Positions 51,057-59,375 of a DNA stretch of 64,000 bases are shown piece after piece. Position 1 is the first letter of the stretch. Each line of letters starts with the position of its first letter. The DNA is from a virus: positions 1 through 64,000 of the IMG/VR virus record IMGVR_UViG_3300050821_006280; one strand, given 5' to 3'. The translations under genes and the position numbers were made by a program. The notes under the pieces were generated by a model. It was not told the DNA's origin. It did no database searches and worked only from the letters and a program-made list of their open reading frames with translations.

Positions 51057-51632
51057 TTAAGGAAGCTGATCTTGATACGAGTCGAGAAGATCTTTTGTTG
51101 ATAATGGCTCGCCAGCCATGACCGCAAGACAAGCCTTCCATGCCCATTCAGCCTGAAAAGCTAGAGGCGCAAATTGGACATGCCAGAAATCGGCAACCTC
51201 CCTCTCCTGGTCCGTGGCGAATGCCAGGAGCGCTGCATCTTCCGTAGTCGGCCAGTGGTCGCCCATTATCTTCAGCGCCTCAAGTGCCATCAGATTGCAC
51301 TGAGCAATGAATGGCGCCTTATTTGGCTTTGCCGTGATTTTCGGATCGCCTAGCTCATAGGCTTCGATTCCGTTCAGGCAGCGTCCATCCTTCTGTTCTG
51401 AGAAGTAGACCTTCTTCCAGAATTGGATAGCTCGATCGACCTTATCCCACGGCGTCGGGACTCGTTGAGCGATGACCTTACGGGTCTCAGAGTCTTTTTG
51501 ACGTTGGATGTTTTCGAGGATCTTGGCGACATCATCAGGCGTCTGTACGTCGACCTTGTATTGCGGCTTTAACTTCTCCAGTCGCTGAGCAATCTTCTCC
51601 TGGGTGAGCGAATCTGTTTCCTGATCCTTCAT
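51057..51632 (-). CDS. hypothetical protein (191 aa)
   Basis: Helical. N-terminus charged (LTQEKIAQRLEKLKPQYKVDVQTPDDVAKIL), middle WDKVDRAIQFWKKVYFSEQKD, then AFATDQEREVADFWHVQFAPLAFQAEWAWKACLAVMAGE. Overlaps the next gene by 4 nt. No domain recognised. Confidence 0.5.
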   Translation of the reverse strand: MKDQETDSLTQEKIAQRLEKLKPQYKVDVQTPDDVAKILENIQRQKDSETRKVIAQRVPTPWDKVDRAIQFWKKVYFSEQKDGRCLNGIEAYELGDPKITAKPNKAPFIAQCNLMALEALKIMGDHWPTTEDAALLAFATDQEREVADFWHVQFAPLAFQAEWAWKACLAVMAGEPLSTKDLLDSYQDQLP

Positions 51633-52123
51633 GACGTTCGTTTCTCCTCTTGCTCAGGCGCCTGCGATTCGCCATGAAGTGAGCACGGAGCAGCCGGCGC
51701 CACGCCGTCAAGGCCGTTTTGGATGTTCTCGAACTGCCCGCAGACGTAGTGATCGACCATATCTGCAATCCGAAGCTTCTTTAGCGTGCGCCTGATCTCA
51801 GCGGTGCCAGGAATCTGCCGACTCTCAGCAATCTGCATCGCGACCCCGACTGATCGAACAACCGGCCGACCCAGCTTGTCAGCTACCTGAGCAGCCTGAT
51901 GAACTACATGGGCGACAGCTGGGAACCGAGAATCCATCCGGCCATGGTGAGTCTTCCTGCATTCTTGCGACTTCTGGCAGATATCGAGACAGACAGACCT
52001 ATTATGGAGTGGCTTTTCGGTGAATTCACGGATGGCACGTCCATGCCCATAGCCAAAATATCCGTTGCACTGCCAGCTCGGAATCTTATCCTTGATCCGA
52101 TTCCGCTCCTTGCCGAAGCCCAT
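51629..52123 (-). CDS. hypothetical His/Cys-rich protein (164 aa)
   Basis: First 60 residues carry CNGYFGYGHGR and CLDICQKSQECRKTHHGR, with Cys/His spacing that could bind metal. The middle (FPAVAHVVHQAAQVADKLGRPVVRSVGVAMQ) is helical and hydrophobic. The C-terminus is Gln/Glu-rich. No family recognised. Gene is 3 nt from the next upstream gene. Confidence 0.45.
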   Translation of the reverse strand: MGFGKERNRIKDKIPSWQCNGYFGYGHGRAIREFTEKPLHNRSVCLDICQKSQECRKTHHGRMDSRFPAVAHVVHQAAQVADKLGRPVVRSVGVAMQIAESRQIPGTAEIRRTLKKLRIADMVDHYVCGQFENIQNGLDGVAPAAPCSLHGESQAPEQEEKRTS

Positions 52124-52126
52124 CGT

Positions 52127-53314
52127 CTACTCCTCGTCGTTGTCCTCTGGAGCCTCGACAAACCCGGGATCTTCGACCAGCTCTACATCGCCGTGAGCTT
52201 CTAGGATCTCGTCCGCTTTAGCTTCCAGGACATTTTCCTTCTTCTTTCGCTTCTTGCCGCGGATCGGAGTGACATTGCTCGGTTCCTCAGCAATCTCACC
52301 GGCACCATTTTTCTCTGCCATCACTCGCTCCTGGACTAACTTCCAGAGCAGATCTCCGCCGTATACCGGCTTGCCAGCCTTGAGGTCTACCGCCACCAGC
52401 TTGAGACCCAGCAGCTTCTCCATCTTGTGGATGTACTGCTTGAGATCTGTTTCTGGCTTCTTACCAAACTCATTGTTCGACAAGAAATCAGTGCAGATCA
52501 TCTCCAGATTGTGACCGATCTTGTCGGAGTGAGACATCCCTTTGGCGCGGTCGAGCGCTGCCTGAACCGTATCCCACTGGCCTTTGTAGAGACTCGTATG
52601 GAACTGGTGCATCTCCTCTGGCTTTGGCGGTGCATTGGGCTCGTCGTCATTGCCATCGCTCCCACCCGTGGCACTTCCGCCAGGGCGCGTCCCGCCCGCA
52701 AGAGCAAGGTCGGTATCACCCTCCATCTCATTGCGATCTGCTTTCGCAGCCTTGGCAACCCTGATCGCCTTCTTCAGCTCGTCATGCGTCATCTCCTGGG
52801 CCTTCTCTAGCCACGACATAACATCGTCTTCGCCGACGAACCCAGAAAGGAGGTAACACTTCGAGCGACCTAGAGCCTTGATCCGCTCTTTGACTTCCTT
52901 CGGCAAGTGCAACTTGATCTCGAACCAGTAGTAGGCATAGCGCATATTCTCTGCCGAACGCTTCAGGATGCCGATCTCCTGTTCGCAATACTCGGCAAAC
53001 GACTTGAATCCCCACTTGTCGAACAGCGCCTTCCTTGTCGCCCGCGCACCTTCGCCATTCATGAGAGCACGATAGCCACCGGGCACGCCGTCAAACACAT
53101 CGTAGAGACACTGGCCCAAATCCCAGTAGCTCTCCTCGATATCCTTGAACAGCTTCTTGGCCTTGGCCCTTAGCTCGTTCTCCGCTCGCTCTAGCTCCTC
53201 GACGGAGACTTCTCGCTTGGGAACAACGACGATCGAGCCATTCATAGCCTTCGGCTTGTTCTTGTCGTCATCGTCGCCAGTGAGAATTGCCAGACCCGTT
53301 GTGTCCGTGCTCAT
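52127..53314 (-). CDS. hypothetical protein with a helical DNA-binding-like N-terminus (395 aa)
   Basis: Residues about 35-175 are helical with an LFDKWGFKSFAEYCEQEIGILKRSAENMRYAYYWF segment and a GRSKCYLLSGF turn, the look of plasmid-type ParB/replication-regulator helical domains. A Gly/Ser/Asn-rich linker follows near 205-230, then a second helical part and an acidic C-terminus (DVELVEDPGFVEAPEDNDEE). A Lys-rich RGKKRKKKE stretch precedes it. DNA-binding is inference; no firm family. Confidence 0.45.
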   Translation of the reverse strand: MSTDTTGLAILTGDDDDKNKPKAMNGSIVVVPKREVSVEELERAENELRAKAKKLFKDIEESYWDLGQCLYDVFDGVPGGYRALMNGEGARATRKALFDKWGFKSFAEYCEQEIGILKRSAENMRYAYYWFEIKLHLPKEVKERIKALGRSKCYLLSGFVGEDDVMSWLEKAQEMTHDELKKAIRVAKAAKADRNEMEGDTDLALAGGTRPGGSATGGSDGNDDEPNAPPKPEEMHQFHTSLYKGQWDTVQAALDRAKGMSHSDKIGHNLEMICTDFLSNNEFGKKPETDLKQYIHKMEKLLGLKLVAVDLKAGKPVYGGDLLWKLVQERVMAEKNGAGEIAEEPSNVTPIRGKKRKKKENVLEAKADEILEAHGDVELVEDPGFVEAPEDNDEE

Positions 53315-53364
53315 CGAATTGATCTCCTATTAGGAAGAAGCGTTGCTGGCTACCAGGCGATTGT

Positions 53365-53562
53365 CTACTTCTCTTCAGGCTTTTTTTCGATCGGAAGCAG
53401 ACTGTCGCGTCGACCATGAACGATGAAGTCCGCCTGTTCGATGCTATGGCCCTGCGCCTTCAAAAGCTCGATAAACTTCTTAGTCGCGAGATCCGCATCG
53501 ATATCCTCACGACTGTTGTGATGGCAGCCCTGTCCATTGATCAAAATTGTCCAGTTTCCCAT
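53365..53562 (-). CDS. small hypothetical protein (65 aa)
   Basis: Starts at ATG 53562 (MGNWTILINGQGCHHNS), with AAGGAG 11 nt upstream; the frame extends further inside the preceding zinc-ribbon gene. Contains a QGCHHN motif, helical middle (ATKKFIELLKAQGHSIEQADFIVHG) and Glu/Lys-rich end. Function unknown. Confidence 0.55.
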   Translation of the reverse strand: MGNWTILINGQGCHHNSREDIDADLATKKFIELLKAQGHSIEQADFIVHGRRDSLLPIEKKPEEK

Positions 53563-53569
53563 GTTCGGA

Positions 53570-53728
53570 TTACTCCTTGGCTGGAAGGACGAAGTCCTCA
53601 GGTTCGGAAAGCGGATTGCACTTGGTGCTGCCGCAGCCCGCACAGCGCTTCGGCGCATTCATGTCCTCGGTCAGCATCTCCTGCTCTGATCCGCACTTTG
53701 TGCATTTACGTGTCCGCTGGTCCATCAT
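53570..53728 (-). CDS. small zinc-ribbon protein (52 aa)
   Basis: Read directly from the sequence between the SSB and the 65-aa gene. AAAGGAGG ribosome site lies 3-4 nt before the first of two adjacent ATGs (53728, 53725), and the stop is TAA at 53572-53570. CTKC near residues 9-12 and CAGC...TKC near 29-37 give a four-Cys zinc-ribbon pattern. The start overlaps the end of the SSB gene by 23 nt. Possibly a small nucleic-acid-binding protein. Confidence 0.7.
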   Translation of the reverse strand: MMDQRTRKCTKCGSEQEMLTEDMNAPKRCAGCGSTKCNPLSEPEDFVLPAKE

Positions 53729-54041
53729 TTGCCTCCTTTGAATCTGAGGATAGGGTCGGAAAAAAGAGAATATCTCTTGCCCGAACCTCGGTCAGCTCGC
53801 CATGTTTCCCCTGCCTGTTCATCAACTCGCCGATGATCGATACGTAGAGACCCTTGGAGACATTTTGCTGACACTTCTGCGCAAGCGCTCCATAGACATT
53901 GATGCGGACCCACGTTGTACCTCGCCCCAGCTCCTCAGCAGCAAGAGAGAACGAACACGCAGGGTTATTGTCTCGCGTCTGACCAGCAACGATCGGCCCA
54001 CCAACATTCCCGCTTACGAGGACGATATTGTGTCCTCTCAC
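53706..54041 (-). CDS. single-stranded DNA-binding protein, OB fold
   Basis: 111 aa. The order NIVLVSGNVGG, CSFSLAAEE, TTWVRINVYGALAQKC, VSKGLYVSIIGELMNRQGKHG, TEVRARDILFFP is the bacterial SSB OB-fold pattern in a short form with a small acidic tail. Likely coats ssDNA during replication or recombination, beside the RuvC-like and nuclease genes. It lacks the DDDIPF-type tip; the tail reads EANDGPADT. Confidence 0.85.
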   Translation of the reverse strand: MRGHNIVLVSGNVGGPIVAGQTRDNNPACSFSLAAEELGRGTTWVRINVYGALAQKCQQNVSKGLYVSIIGELMNRQGKHGELTEVRARDILFFPTLSSDSKEANDGPADT

Positions 54042-54613
54042 GATCCACCTGCTAGCTGATCCCAGCCGAAACGAGCACAGACATACGCATCCATTTCATC
54101 CTGGCTTTGAAAGGTAAGGCCTTGATCCTTTAACCTCATCCCGATCACATCTTTCACGGTAGCCGGTCGCATCTTTCCATTCTTCCCGGCAATCTTCCCG
54201 TAATCCCTCTTCTTCTTCGCTTTGCCCTTCGCGTCCAACACCTGATCGACCTTGAACGAGATCGAACCTACCACATGACTTCGCAGTTTTGTGGCCTGCT
54301 CAACCGACGGGACGATGCCACATGCCAGATATAGCTGCATCCTTACGCAGTAATGGAGGCCTCCTATCCTTGCCATTTGCCATACTTGGTTCATGGCTGG
54401 CGCCTCGATTACAACTAGATTTGGTGGATGATCTTTTACAACGCGAATGATCCTTGAGCAGATCGAGACAAGCCGATCTAGCTCCGCCTTCTCTCCCTTG
54501 ACCTGCACTTGTTCAACGAGGAAGGTGTTGACCACCGGCGAAGCATTACTATCACCTTGAAGAATACAGATCCCGGTCGAAAGCAGACTGAGATCAATAC
54601 CAATGACAATCAT
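54038..54613 (-). CDS. RuvC-like Holliday junction resolvase
   Basis: 191 aa. RNase H-like fold signals: IGIDLSLLSTG (Asp7), VVIEAPAMNQ (Glu70) and SQDEMDAYVCARFG near the end (Asp172, Asp175), the usual acidic active site. A Lys-rich insertion (KGKAKKKRDYGK) near 130-140 could contact DNA. Overlaps the SSB start. Probably resolves branched DNA before packaging. Confidence 0.8.
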   Translation of the reverse strand: MIVIGIDLSLLSTGICILQGDSNASPVVNTFLVEQVQVKGEKAELDRLVSICSRIIRVVKDHPPNLVVIEAPAMNQVWQMARIGGLHYCVRMQLYLACGIVPSVEQATKLRSHVVGSISFKVDQVLDAKGKAKKKRDYGKIAGKNGKMRPATVKDVIGMRLKDQGLTFQSQDEMDAYVCARFGWDQLAGGS

Positions 54614-54614
54614 T

Positions 54615-54953
54615 TCAGCGATTACGTAGCTTCTCGAAAACTATCTTGGCAGCGGAAGTCTGTCTGATTGCCACCAGAATACGATCAGCTTCCTCCTCTA
54701 AAACGAGTCCGTCCTCATCAGAGATTTTTCGGCCAAGCTCCTGCTCAACCGCAGCCACAAGCTTCATGATCGAGAATTTGTTCTGCCGTCCCCATTCAGT
54801 CTTCCTGAGGATGCAAAATGAGCACTCGGTCTGGATATACGGACCATCCTGACCCACTCGCCACCGCGCTCTCTTTTGAAGACAGCGCATGCAGATCTCC
54901 GGCTCTTTGCCTTCTAGCGGAGTTAAATGCCTAGGATCAATAAACAAAACCAT
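54615..54953 (-). CDS. small zinc-finger-like protein (112 aa)
   Basis: ATG at 54953; a GTG at 54959 overlapping the upstream stop is an alternative. CMRC...CSFC in the first half suggests a zinc ribbon, followed by a helical half (FSIMKLVAAVEQELGRK, ADRILVAIRQTSAAKIVFEKL). No further family. Coupled to the nuclease gene by position. Confidence 0.6.
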   Translation of the reverse strand: MVLFIDPRHLTPLEGKEPEICMRCLQKRARWRVGQDGPYIQTECSFCILRKTEWGRQNKFSIMKLVAAVEQELGRKISDEDGLVLEEEADRILVAIRQTSAAKIVFEKLRNR

Positions 54954-54955
54954 GG

Positions 54956-55831
54956 TCACGTCTTGATCTCAAAGCAATAATCCCGCGCCTTGCAGCCGAT
55001 CGCACGCGGGCAGCTGTAATCAGCGCAGACCATCCGCTCGGGAGCTATCCCGCCGACAATACCCCCTCTGATCTGCTTAATCGCCTGGTGAACACGCTCG
55101 ATCACCTCTGGATCGAAATTCATATCGTGCTCAACGATGAAGGTCCCCTTCGCGCCGTTTTTGTTGAAGTAGACGATCTTCGCCTTCTTCAGACCCGTCA
55201 GCCACAGATAACACTGAGCTTGGATCACATGTACGAAGTCTGGAGAATCTTTGTACTTATAGAAATTCCTGTCATTGGCGCTCTTGAACTCCAAGAGCCA
55301 CACGTCCTCGCCGACCGCAAGGTATCCATCTGGGTGACCGCCGATCTTCCACTCGTCATTGCCAACAAATTCTTCGACATACAAGAAGGCGTTCGGATGT
55401 GATCCTTGCTCAGGACGGCCATTGACCCGAGGCGCATCTCCAGCAACGGCACCACAGCGGATGCATCGCGTTGGCATCGCCACTAGGCCACGTTCTCTTC
55501 CCCCGTAGATCTCGCCGCACCATGTGCACCGCCAAGCCCCCACGAGCAGCCCGGTTGGTCCTACGGCGCGATTCTGCATCATCCAATGGACTGCATGGCC
55601 GAGAGCGAAGTTGATCCCCTGATCGCCAGTGATGTCTTCCTCGCGCATGATGTCGTGCTTAGCCACGAGCACTTCTTCGCGAGGACACATAGAACCGATT
55701 CCCGAGACGCGTATCCAGTCATCTTCCCGAAGCGGATGTTTGACCCGGTGCTCAGCCAACGCCCCATGGATCAGAGCTACAAGGCTGACATCCGTTTCGT
55801 TCTTCCGACGAATAACCGTGACAAGCGCCAT
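54956..55831 (-). CDS. Cas4/RecB-like PD-(D/E)XK nuclease
   Basis: 291 aa. The nuclease core is GHPDGYL (Asp168) then WLLEFKS (Glu181, Lys183) and HVIQAQCYLWL (Q motif). GHAVH near residue 80 fits motif I. Cys49 plus the C-terminal CADYSCPRAIGCKARDYC cluster (269-286) match the iron-sulphur cage of Cas4/AddB-type exonucleases. An extra zinc-ribbon-like CTWC...CIRC (102-126) is inserted between motif I and the core. Likely a DNA end-processing enzyme working with RecA and SSB. Confidence 0.85.
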   Translation of the reverse strand: MALVTVIRRKNETDVSLVALIHGALAEHRVKHPLREDDWIRVSGIGSMCPREEVLVAKHDIMREEDITGDQGINFALGHAVHWMMQNRAVGPTGLLVGAWRCTWCGEIYGGRERGLVAMPTRCIRCGAVAGDAPRVNGRPEQGSHPNAFLYVEEFVGNDEWKIGGHPDGYLAVGEDVWLLEFKSANDRNFYKYKDSPDFVHVIQAQCYLWLTGLKKAKIVYFNKNGAKGTFIVEHDMNFDPEVIERVHQAIKQIRGGIVGGIAPERMVCADYSCPRAIGCKARDYCFEIKT

Positions 55832-56130
55832 AGGAACCCTCTCTTTTTCCTCGTGATCGAAGCAAGTGTCTGGACACTTCGGATCGTGTCATCGCAGAGG
55901 ATCGTCGCCTCCTCTGCGGTCAGCTGGTATCCACAGCTCAGGCACTCAAAGAATCGCTCGCTCTCTCGCCACTCCAGCCGATCAGCACATGTCACGCACT
56001 GGTACCATGGCGCAAGGCCAGGATTACCCTCCTCGGGTGGCAAATAGGTCACACGGATCTCGACAGCCGCGTGCGGCTTGACCATGAATCTCTCTCGGTA
56101 CTTCACGAGATCAGCCACTGACGGCTCCAT
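55777..56130 (-). CDS. zinc-ribbon protein (117 aa)
   Basis: CVTC and CLSC pairs (residues about 45-66) form a four-Cys ribbon. N-terminal half is mixed, C-terminal end is basic and hydrophobic (KKRGFLWRLSRLFVGRTKRM). The gene overlaps the nuclease start by 55 nt and the methylase end by 20 nt. Function unknown; perhaps nucleic-acid binding. Confidence 0.6.
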   Translation of the reverse strand: MEPSVADLVKYRERFMVKPHAAVEIRVTYLPPEEGNPGLAPWYQCVTCADRLEWRESERFFECLSCGYQLTAEEATILCDDTIRSVQTLASITRKKRGFLWRLSRLFVGRTKRMSAL

Positions 56131-56968
56131 TGAACAACCCGAGCTGTCGACGATCCTGCATTGGTGGGATCGCGGTGATAATCACCTCGTCAACATCTTT
56201 TCGACTCTCTGCGGTTTTCCCGATCTTATGTCTGACCTTGATGATATCGATCTGAGACCAGCTGCTATACAGGCCACGGATACTCTCGCAGTCGATGTTG
56301 GATGAGAACACGCTCACGCCTCTCTTCACGGCGGACTGAAGACGACGTGCTAGCTGACGCTGATCTTTCTCCGTAAAGCTACGACCAGCGTATCTGTCAT
56401 ACGTCCCCCAGTATGGAGGATCAGCAAAAACCACATCGCCCTTGTGCGTTGCACGGAGTACTAAGCTGTACCCGTTGGAATACAGCGAAGCGCGCCCGAG
56501 CAAATCAGAAGCCCGACGTAGCTCCTCGCGAGGAGGAAACGTCGGCATCTTCTCCATCTTGCCCCAGGCGGCGTTGAACCACAGCTCCTCGTTCAACCGG
56601 AACAAGCCGTTGAAACAAGTGCGATTAAGATACAGCAGTCGAGCCGCAAACTTCACTCCGTAGTCGTGACCGTTCCACTCCTTCTTGAGAGCGTCATAGG
56701 TCTCTTTACAGAAAGGCAACTCCTGTAAGCGATCTAGCTCGTCACTTACCGCGTCTGGCTCACGACGAAGCGCCTCATAAAACGCCATAAGAGGCTTGCA
56801 GATATCAACCAAGACTGCCTTCTTAGGTTCCAGGTGAAAGAAGACAGCTGCCCCGCCAGCAAAGCACTCGACATATCGTCCCCTGTCGTCCATATAGGGA
56901 CGAATACGTTGTGCAATATTCTCAGCAATTCGGCGCTTACCGCCAGGCCATTTCAACAGCGGATTCAT
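56111..56968 (-). CDS. Dam-type DNA adenine methyltransferase
   Basis: 285 aa from ATG 56968 (MNPLLKWPGGKRR). Class D12 N6-adenine methylase: KWPGGK (6-11), CFAGGAAVF (35-43, SAM-binding), NRTCFNGLFR and the catalytic DPPY (183-186). Modifies adenine in short sites, probably to protect phage DNA from restriction or to time replication. Target sequence cannot be read from the gene alone. Sits among nuclease genes. Confidence 0.9.
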   Translation of the reverse strand: MNPLLKWPGGKRRIAENIAQRIRPYMDDRGRYVECFAGGAAVFFHLEPKKAVLVDICKPLMAFYEALRREPDAVSDELDRLQELPFCKETYDALKKEWNGHDYGVKFAARLLYLNRTCFNGLFRLNEELWFNAAWGKMEKMPTFPPREELRRASDLLGRASLYSNGYSLVLRATHKGDVVFADPPYWGTYDRYAGRSFTEKDQRQLARRLQSAVKRGVSVFSSNIDCESIRGLYSSWSQIDIIKVRHKIGKTAESRKDVDEVIITAIPPMQDRRQLGLFNGAVSG

Positions 56969-57246
56969 CGTTTGATCCCCATCATCGTGAACTGAGTCGG
57001 TGCAGACTCGGCTCCATCTGGATAAACGAAACACATGCCTGACCACACACTGGCGCGAATGTGATCCCCGGCGAGATTTGTCAGTTGCTCGATGAAATAC
57101 TGGATATCGTCGGCCGTTCCGATCATCTCAACGGGTACTCCGAATCCTTCTCCGGCCTGAAGCGCGATCAGAGCTTCCTGTTGAAGACGCTTGAGAATAC
57201 GAAGCTTCTTCCCTGCTGCCCACCATCGCTTCAGACCGGAGAACAT
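56965..57246 (-). CDS. hypothetical protein (93 aa)
   Basis: ATG at 57246 in a TAATG overlap with the upstream stop. Basic N-terminus (GLKRWWAAGKKLRILKRLQQ), then an alpha/beta part (EMIGTADDIQYFIEQLTNLAGDHIRASV). No family recognised; overlaps the methylase start by 4 nt. Confidence 0.5.
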   Translation of the reverse strand: MFSGLKRWWAAGKKLRILKRLQQEALIALQAGEGFGVPVEMIGTADDIQYFIEQLTNLAGDHIRASVWSGMCFVYPDGAESAPTQFTMMGIKR

Positions 57247-57485
57247 TAGCCAGCCTTGATCCTTCCTGTAGGGCCAATGGGAATCACGAACAGCGTCTGC
57301 CACATCTCGCTGGAATTGAAATGCACCGCGATCTGGCTCACCGTGTACGCGATCACTTCCCCGTTCTCGCTCGTCTCATCGAGAACGCGCGTCCCAGGAT
57401 TGTCAACGAGCGGCAGATCTCCGCTCCATATTACCTTGCCCTCTTCTCCATAGCTCCCGCCAGCAACTCTGATCTTTGTCTTCAT
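57246..57485 (-). CDS. small beta-rich protein (79 aa)
   Basis: Compact beta-rich sequence (IRVAGGSYGEEGKVIWSGDL, YTVSQIAVHF, LFVIPIGPTGRIKAG) with overlaps on both sides (4 nt with the resolvase-like gene). No family recognised. Confidence 0.5.
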   Translation of the reverse strand: MKTKIRVAGGSYGEEGKVIWSGDLPLVDNPGTRVLDETSENGEVIAYTVSQIAVHFNSSEMWQTLFVIPIGPTGRIKAG

Positions 57486-57853
57486 TCGCCTTGTTCCTTG
57501 TACCAGTCGATCAGCTCTTTGAGAAATGGAGCTGGAACAGCAACCCAGTCCTTCTCAATCAGCGGCGGCATGGCATTAAATTCTAGAGACAATGCCGGAA
57601 CACGACCAGAACCCATAGCCTCACGGCTGATCTTGATCAGCCACTTCTTGTCTACTCGAATAGTCTCTTGTTCCGTTCTCTTGCACTCAGTCAGCAGCTC
57701 AGTCGTCTTCACATCGCCCTTATGGAAGACAAGCGCACCCGAGCCTTTTTGGACCTTGCCTCCCAGTTTCTTCGCGACCCGCTTTTCCTGAAACTTTGAT
57801 TTCTTTCGTTTCTGGTAGTTCGGATCATCCTTCATGTATGTCGGCAAGCCCAT
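57482..57853 (-). CDS. Hjc/PD-(D/E)XK-like resolvase or nuclease
   Basis: 123 aa. KFQEKRVAKKLGGKV (Glu23), GDVKTTELLTECKRT (Asp47, Glu56, Lys58) form the GD..E.K catalytic pattern of small PD-(D/E)XK enzymes of the Holliday-junction-resolvase and VRR-type families. N-terminal 20 residues are basic. It lies directly beside RecA. A second resolvase (RuvC-like) is also encoded in this window; division of labour is unknown. Confidence 0.7.
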   Translation of the reverse strand: MGLPTYMKDDPNYQKRKKSKFQEKRVAKKLGGKVQKGSGALVFHKGDVKTTELLTECKRTEQETIRVDKKWLIKISREAMGSGRVPALSLEFNAMPPLIEKDWVAVPAPFLKELIDWYKEQGE

Positions 57854-57854
57854 G

Positions 57855-59006
57855 TTAAACTGCCAACAGCACGGGCATCAGCTCATTGCGAAACTCTTCG
57901 TAGGCTCCACGATTCTGCATGAAGTGCTTCGCGAGCGCAGATCCACCTCGATAGGGCTCTCCCTTCCACGACCTCATGGAACCATTGACATCGACGAGAC
58001 CAGCCTTCTCGCCCATATCAATTGCCCACTCTTCGTCAAGGACATCACCAACGTTCTTTACCTCTGTCTTCGACAGGACGAGCTTGTATTCGCCTTCCAT
58101 CTTGGCTGGCGCTGTCTTGTTCTTTTCGATCTTGAAGCGCATCTCAGCAGAAAGCGGCTTCCCTGTGATCTCATCCATCACGTACTTGCCAGATGAGCAG
58201 CGCACCTCAACAGACGTGGCGAAGCCTTGGGCCATTCCGCCAGGCACCGTCTCCGGGTTCCCAAACATAACGCCCACCTTCATGCGTAGCTGATTCGTCA
58301 GCCAGATCGTTGGGCGACGCCCTTCCTGTTGGGCAATCAGGTTTACACCACTGACAAACTTGCGGAACATGACGCCATTCAATCGAGCCTGTGTTCCGAC
58401 GGTCTGCTCGGTCGACGACTTCTCCGTCTCGACGAACGGTGTCATAAAAGCAATGGAATCAATCACGATGATATCGACCTCGCCAGTACGCAGCATTGAA
58501 TCAGCTGTGTCGATCGTCTGCTCAGCCGTCGATGGCTGTGTGAGGATCACATCTTCGGCCTTGAGAAATTTTGCCGCCCATTGGTGATCCCACACTCCTT
58601 CGACATCGAGCCAGCCGATGACAACCTTTCGATTATCGCCGCACTTGCACTTCGGCTTGCCACCTTCGACATCGGCTTTGGGGAACGTCCAGCACAGCGA
58701 ACACAGCCGCTGGGCGATCCCTCCTGCGCGAAGATACTTCGTGCTCTTGGATGAGGATTTCGGACCAAAAAGAAGGCTGACGCGGCCAACAGGTAGGCCA
58801 CCGCCGAGCGCATAGTCGACCTGAAAGATGCCGGTCGGGATCCGCGCCAGCTCCTTCACGTCGAAATCATTGGCCTGGTAGATGGCGCGCTCACCGAACT
58901 TCTTGGTAGTTGCTTTGATCAGCTCCGAGAGCTTCGCCTCTCGTGCCTTGATCGGGTCAAGCGCCTCTGTTCCCTGGTCTACTTCTGCCGCCTTCTTCTT
59001 CGCCAT
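57855..59006 (-). CDS. RecA-like recombinase with zinc-ribbon insertion
   Basis: 383 aa. RecA core is clear: Walker A position GPKSSSKST (81-89), LDVEG (134-137), IVIDSIAFMTP (Walker B), IWLTNQLRMKVGVMFGNPETVPGG (L2). Two deviations: Ser86 replaces the usual Walker A glycine, and a CSLC...CKC segment (Cys102, 105, 120, 122) forms a zinc-ribbon-like insert between Walker A and LDVEG. It should load on SSB-coated DNA for strand exchange. The C-terminal ~60 residues are extended and charged. Confidence 0.85.
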   Translation of the reverse strand: MAKKKAAEVDQGTEALDPIKAREAKLSELIKATTKKFGERAIYQANDFDVKELARIPTGIFQVDYALGGGLPVGRVSLLFGPKSSSKSTKYLRAGGIAQRLCSLCWTFPKADVEGGKPKCKCGDNRKVVIGWLDVEGVWDHQWAAKFLKAEDVILTQPSTAEQTIDTADSMLRTGEVDIIVIDSIAFMTPFVETEKSSTEQTVGTQARLNGVMFRKFVSGVNLIAQQEGRRPTIWLTNQLRMKVGVMFGNPETVPGGMAQGFATSVEVRCSSGKYVMDEITGKPLSAEMRFKIEKNKTAPAKMEGEYKLVLSKTEVKNVGDVLDEEWAIDMGEKAGLVDVNGSMRSWKGEPYRGGSALAKHFMQNRGAYEEFRNELMPVLLAV

Positions 59007-59015
59007 ACTATCCCC

Positions 59016-59375
59016 TTACAGAGGGTTGACTTTCTTGGACTTGTCCTGAAATGTCCTGATGAGCGACTTCTCGTGCTCGATCTTTTTCTCAACCCAGGAC
59101 TGCACAAATTTCGCAGTCTCTTCCACCTCTTCTTTGTAACAAGGCATCGTGAGCTGAATGTTGATCTTCGCTGACTCCCAATTACCCAGGTTGATGGTCA
59201 GCCCAACAGCAACACTGACCTTCGCCGGCTCAGTGACGAACCTATGGACCGCCAGCATTTCCTCTTCGGCTGTGGATTCTGGATCGGCAGCTTTGTCTCC
59301 ATTTCGAGAGACAGTCCTATTGACAATAGCCGTCGAAGCACGAGCGATTAGCTCATCCATTGGCGACTTTTCCAT
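59016..59375 (-). CDS. RecA-linked phage protein, unknown function (119 aa)
   Basis: ATG 59375 is preceded by GGAGA at 7 nt; it overlaps the upstream MerR-like gene by 23 nt. The middle KVSVAVGLTINLGNWESAKINIQLTMPC is a pattern I associate with a small protein found near RecA in many large phages. C-terminus helical and basic. Function unknown. Confidence 0.6.
   Translation of the reverse strand: MEKSPMDELIARASTAIVNRTVSRNGDKAADPESTAEEEMLAVHRFVTEPAKVSVAVGLTINLGNWESAKINIQLTMPCYKEEVEETAKFVQSWVEKKIEHEKSLIRTFQDKSKKVNPL

Noticed and set aside
56968-57046. 26-residue longer start for the adenine methylase
   Set aside because: Family members begin at or just before KWPGGK, and the extra stretch overlaps the previous gene without resembling a methylase.
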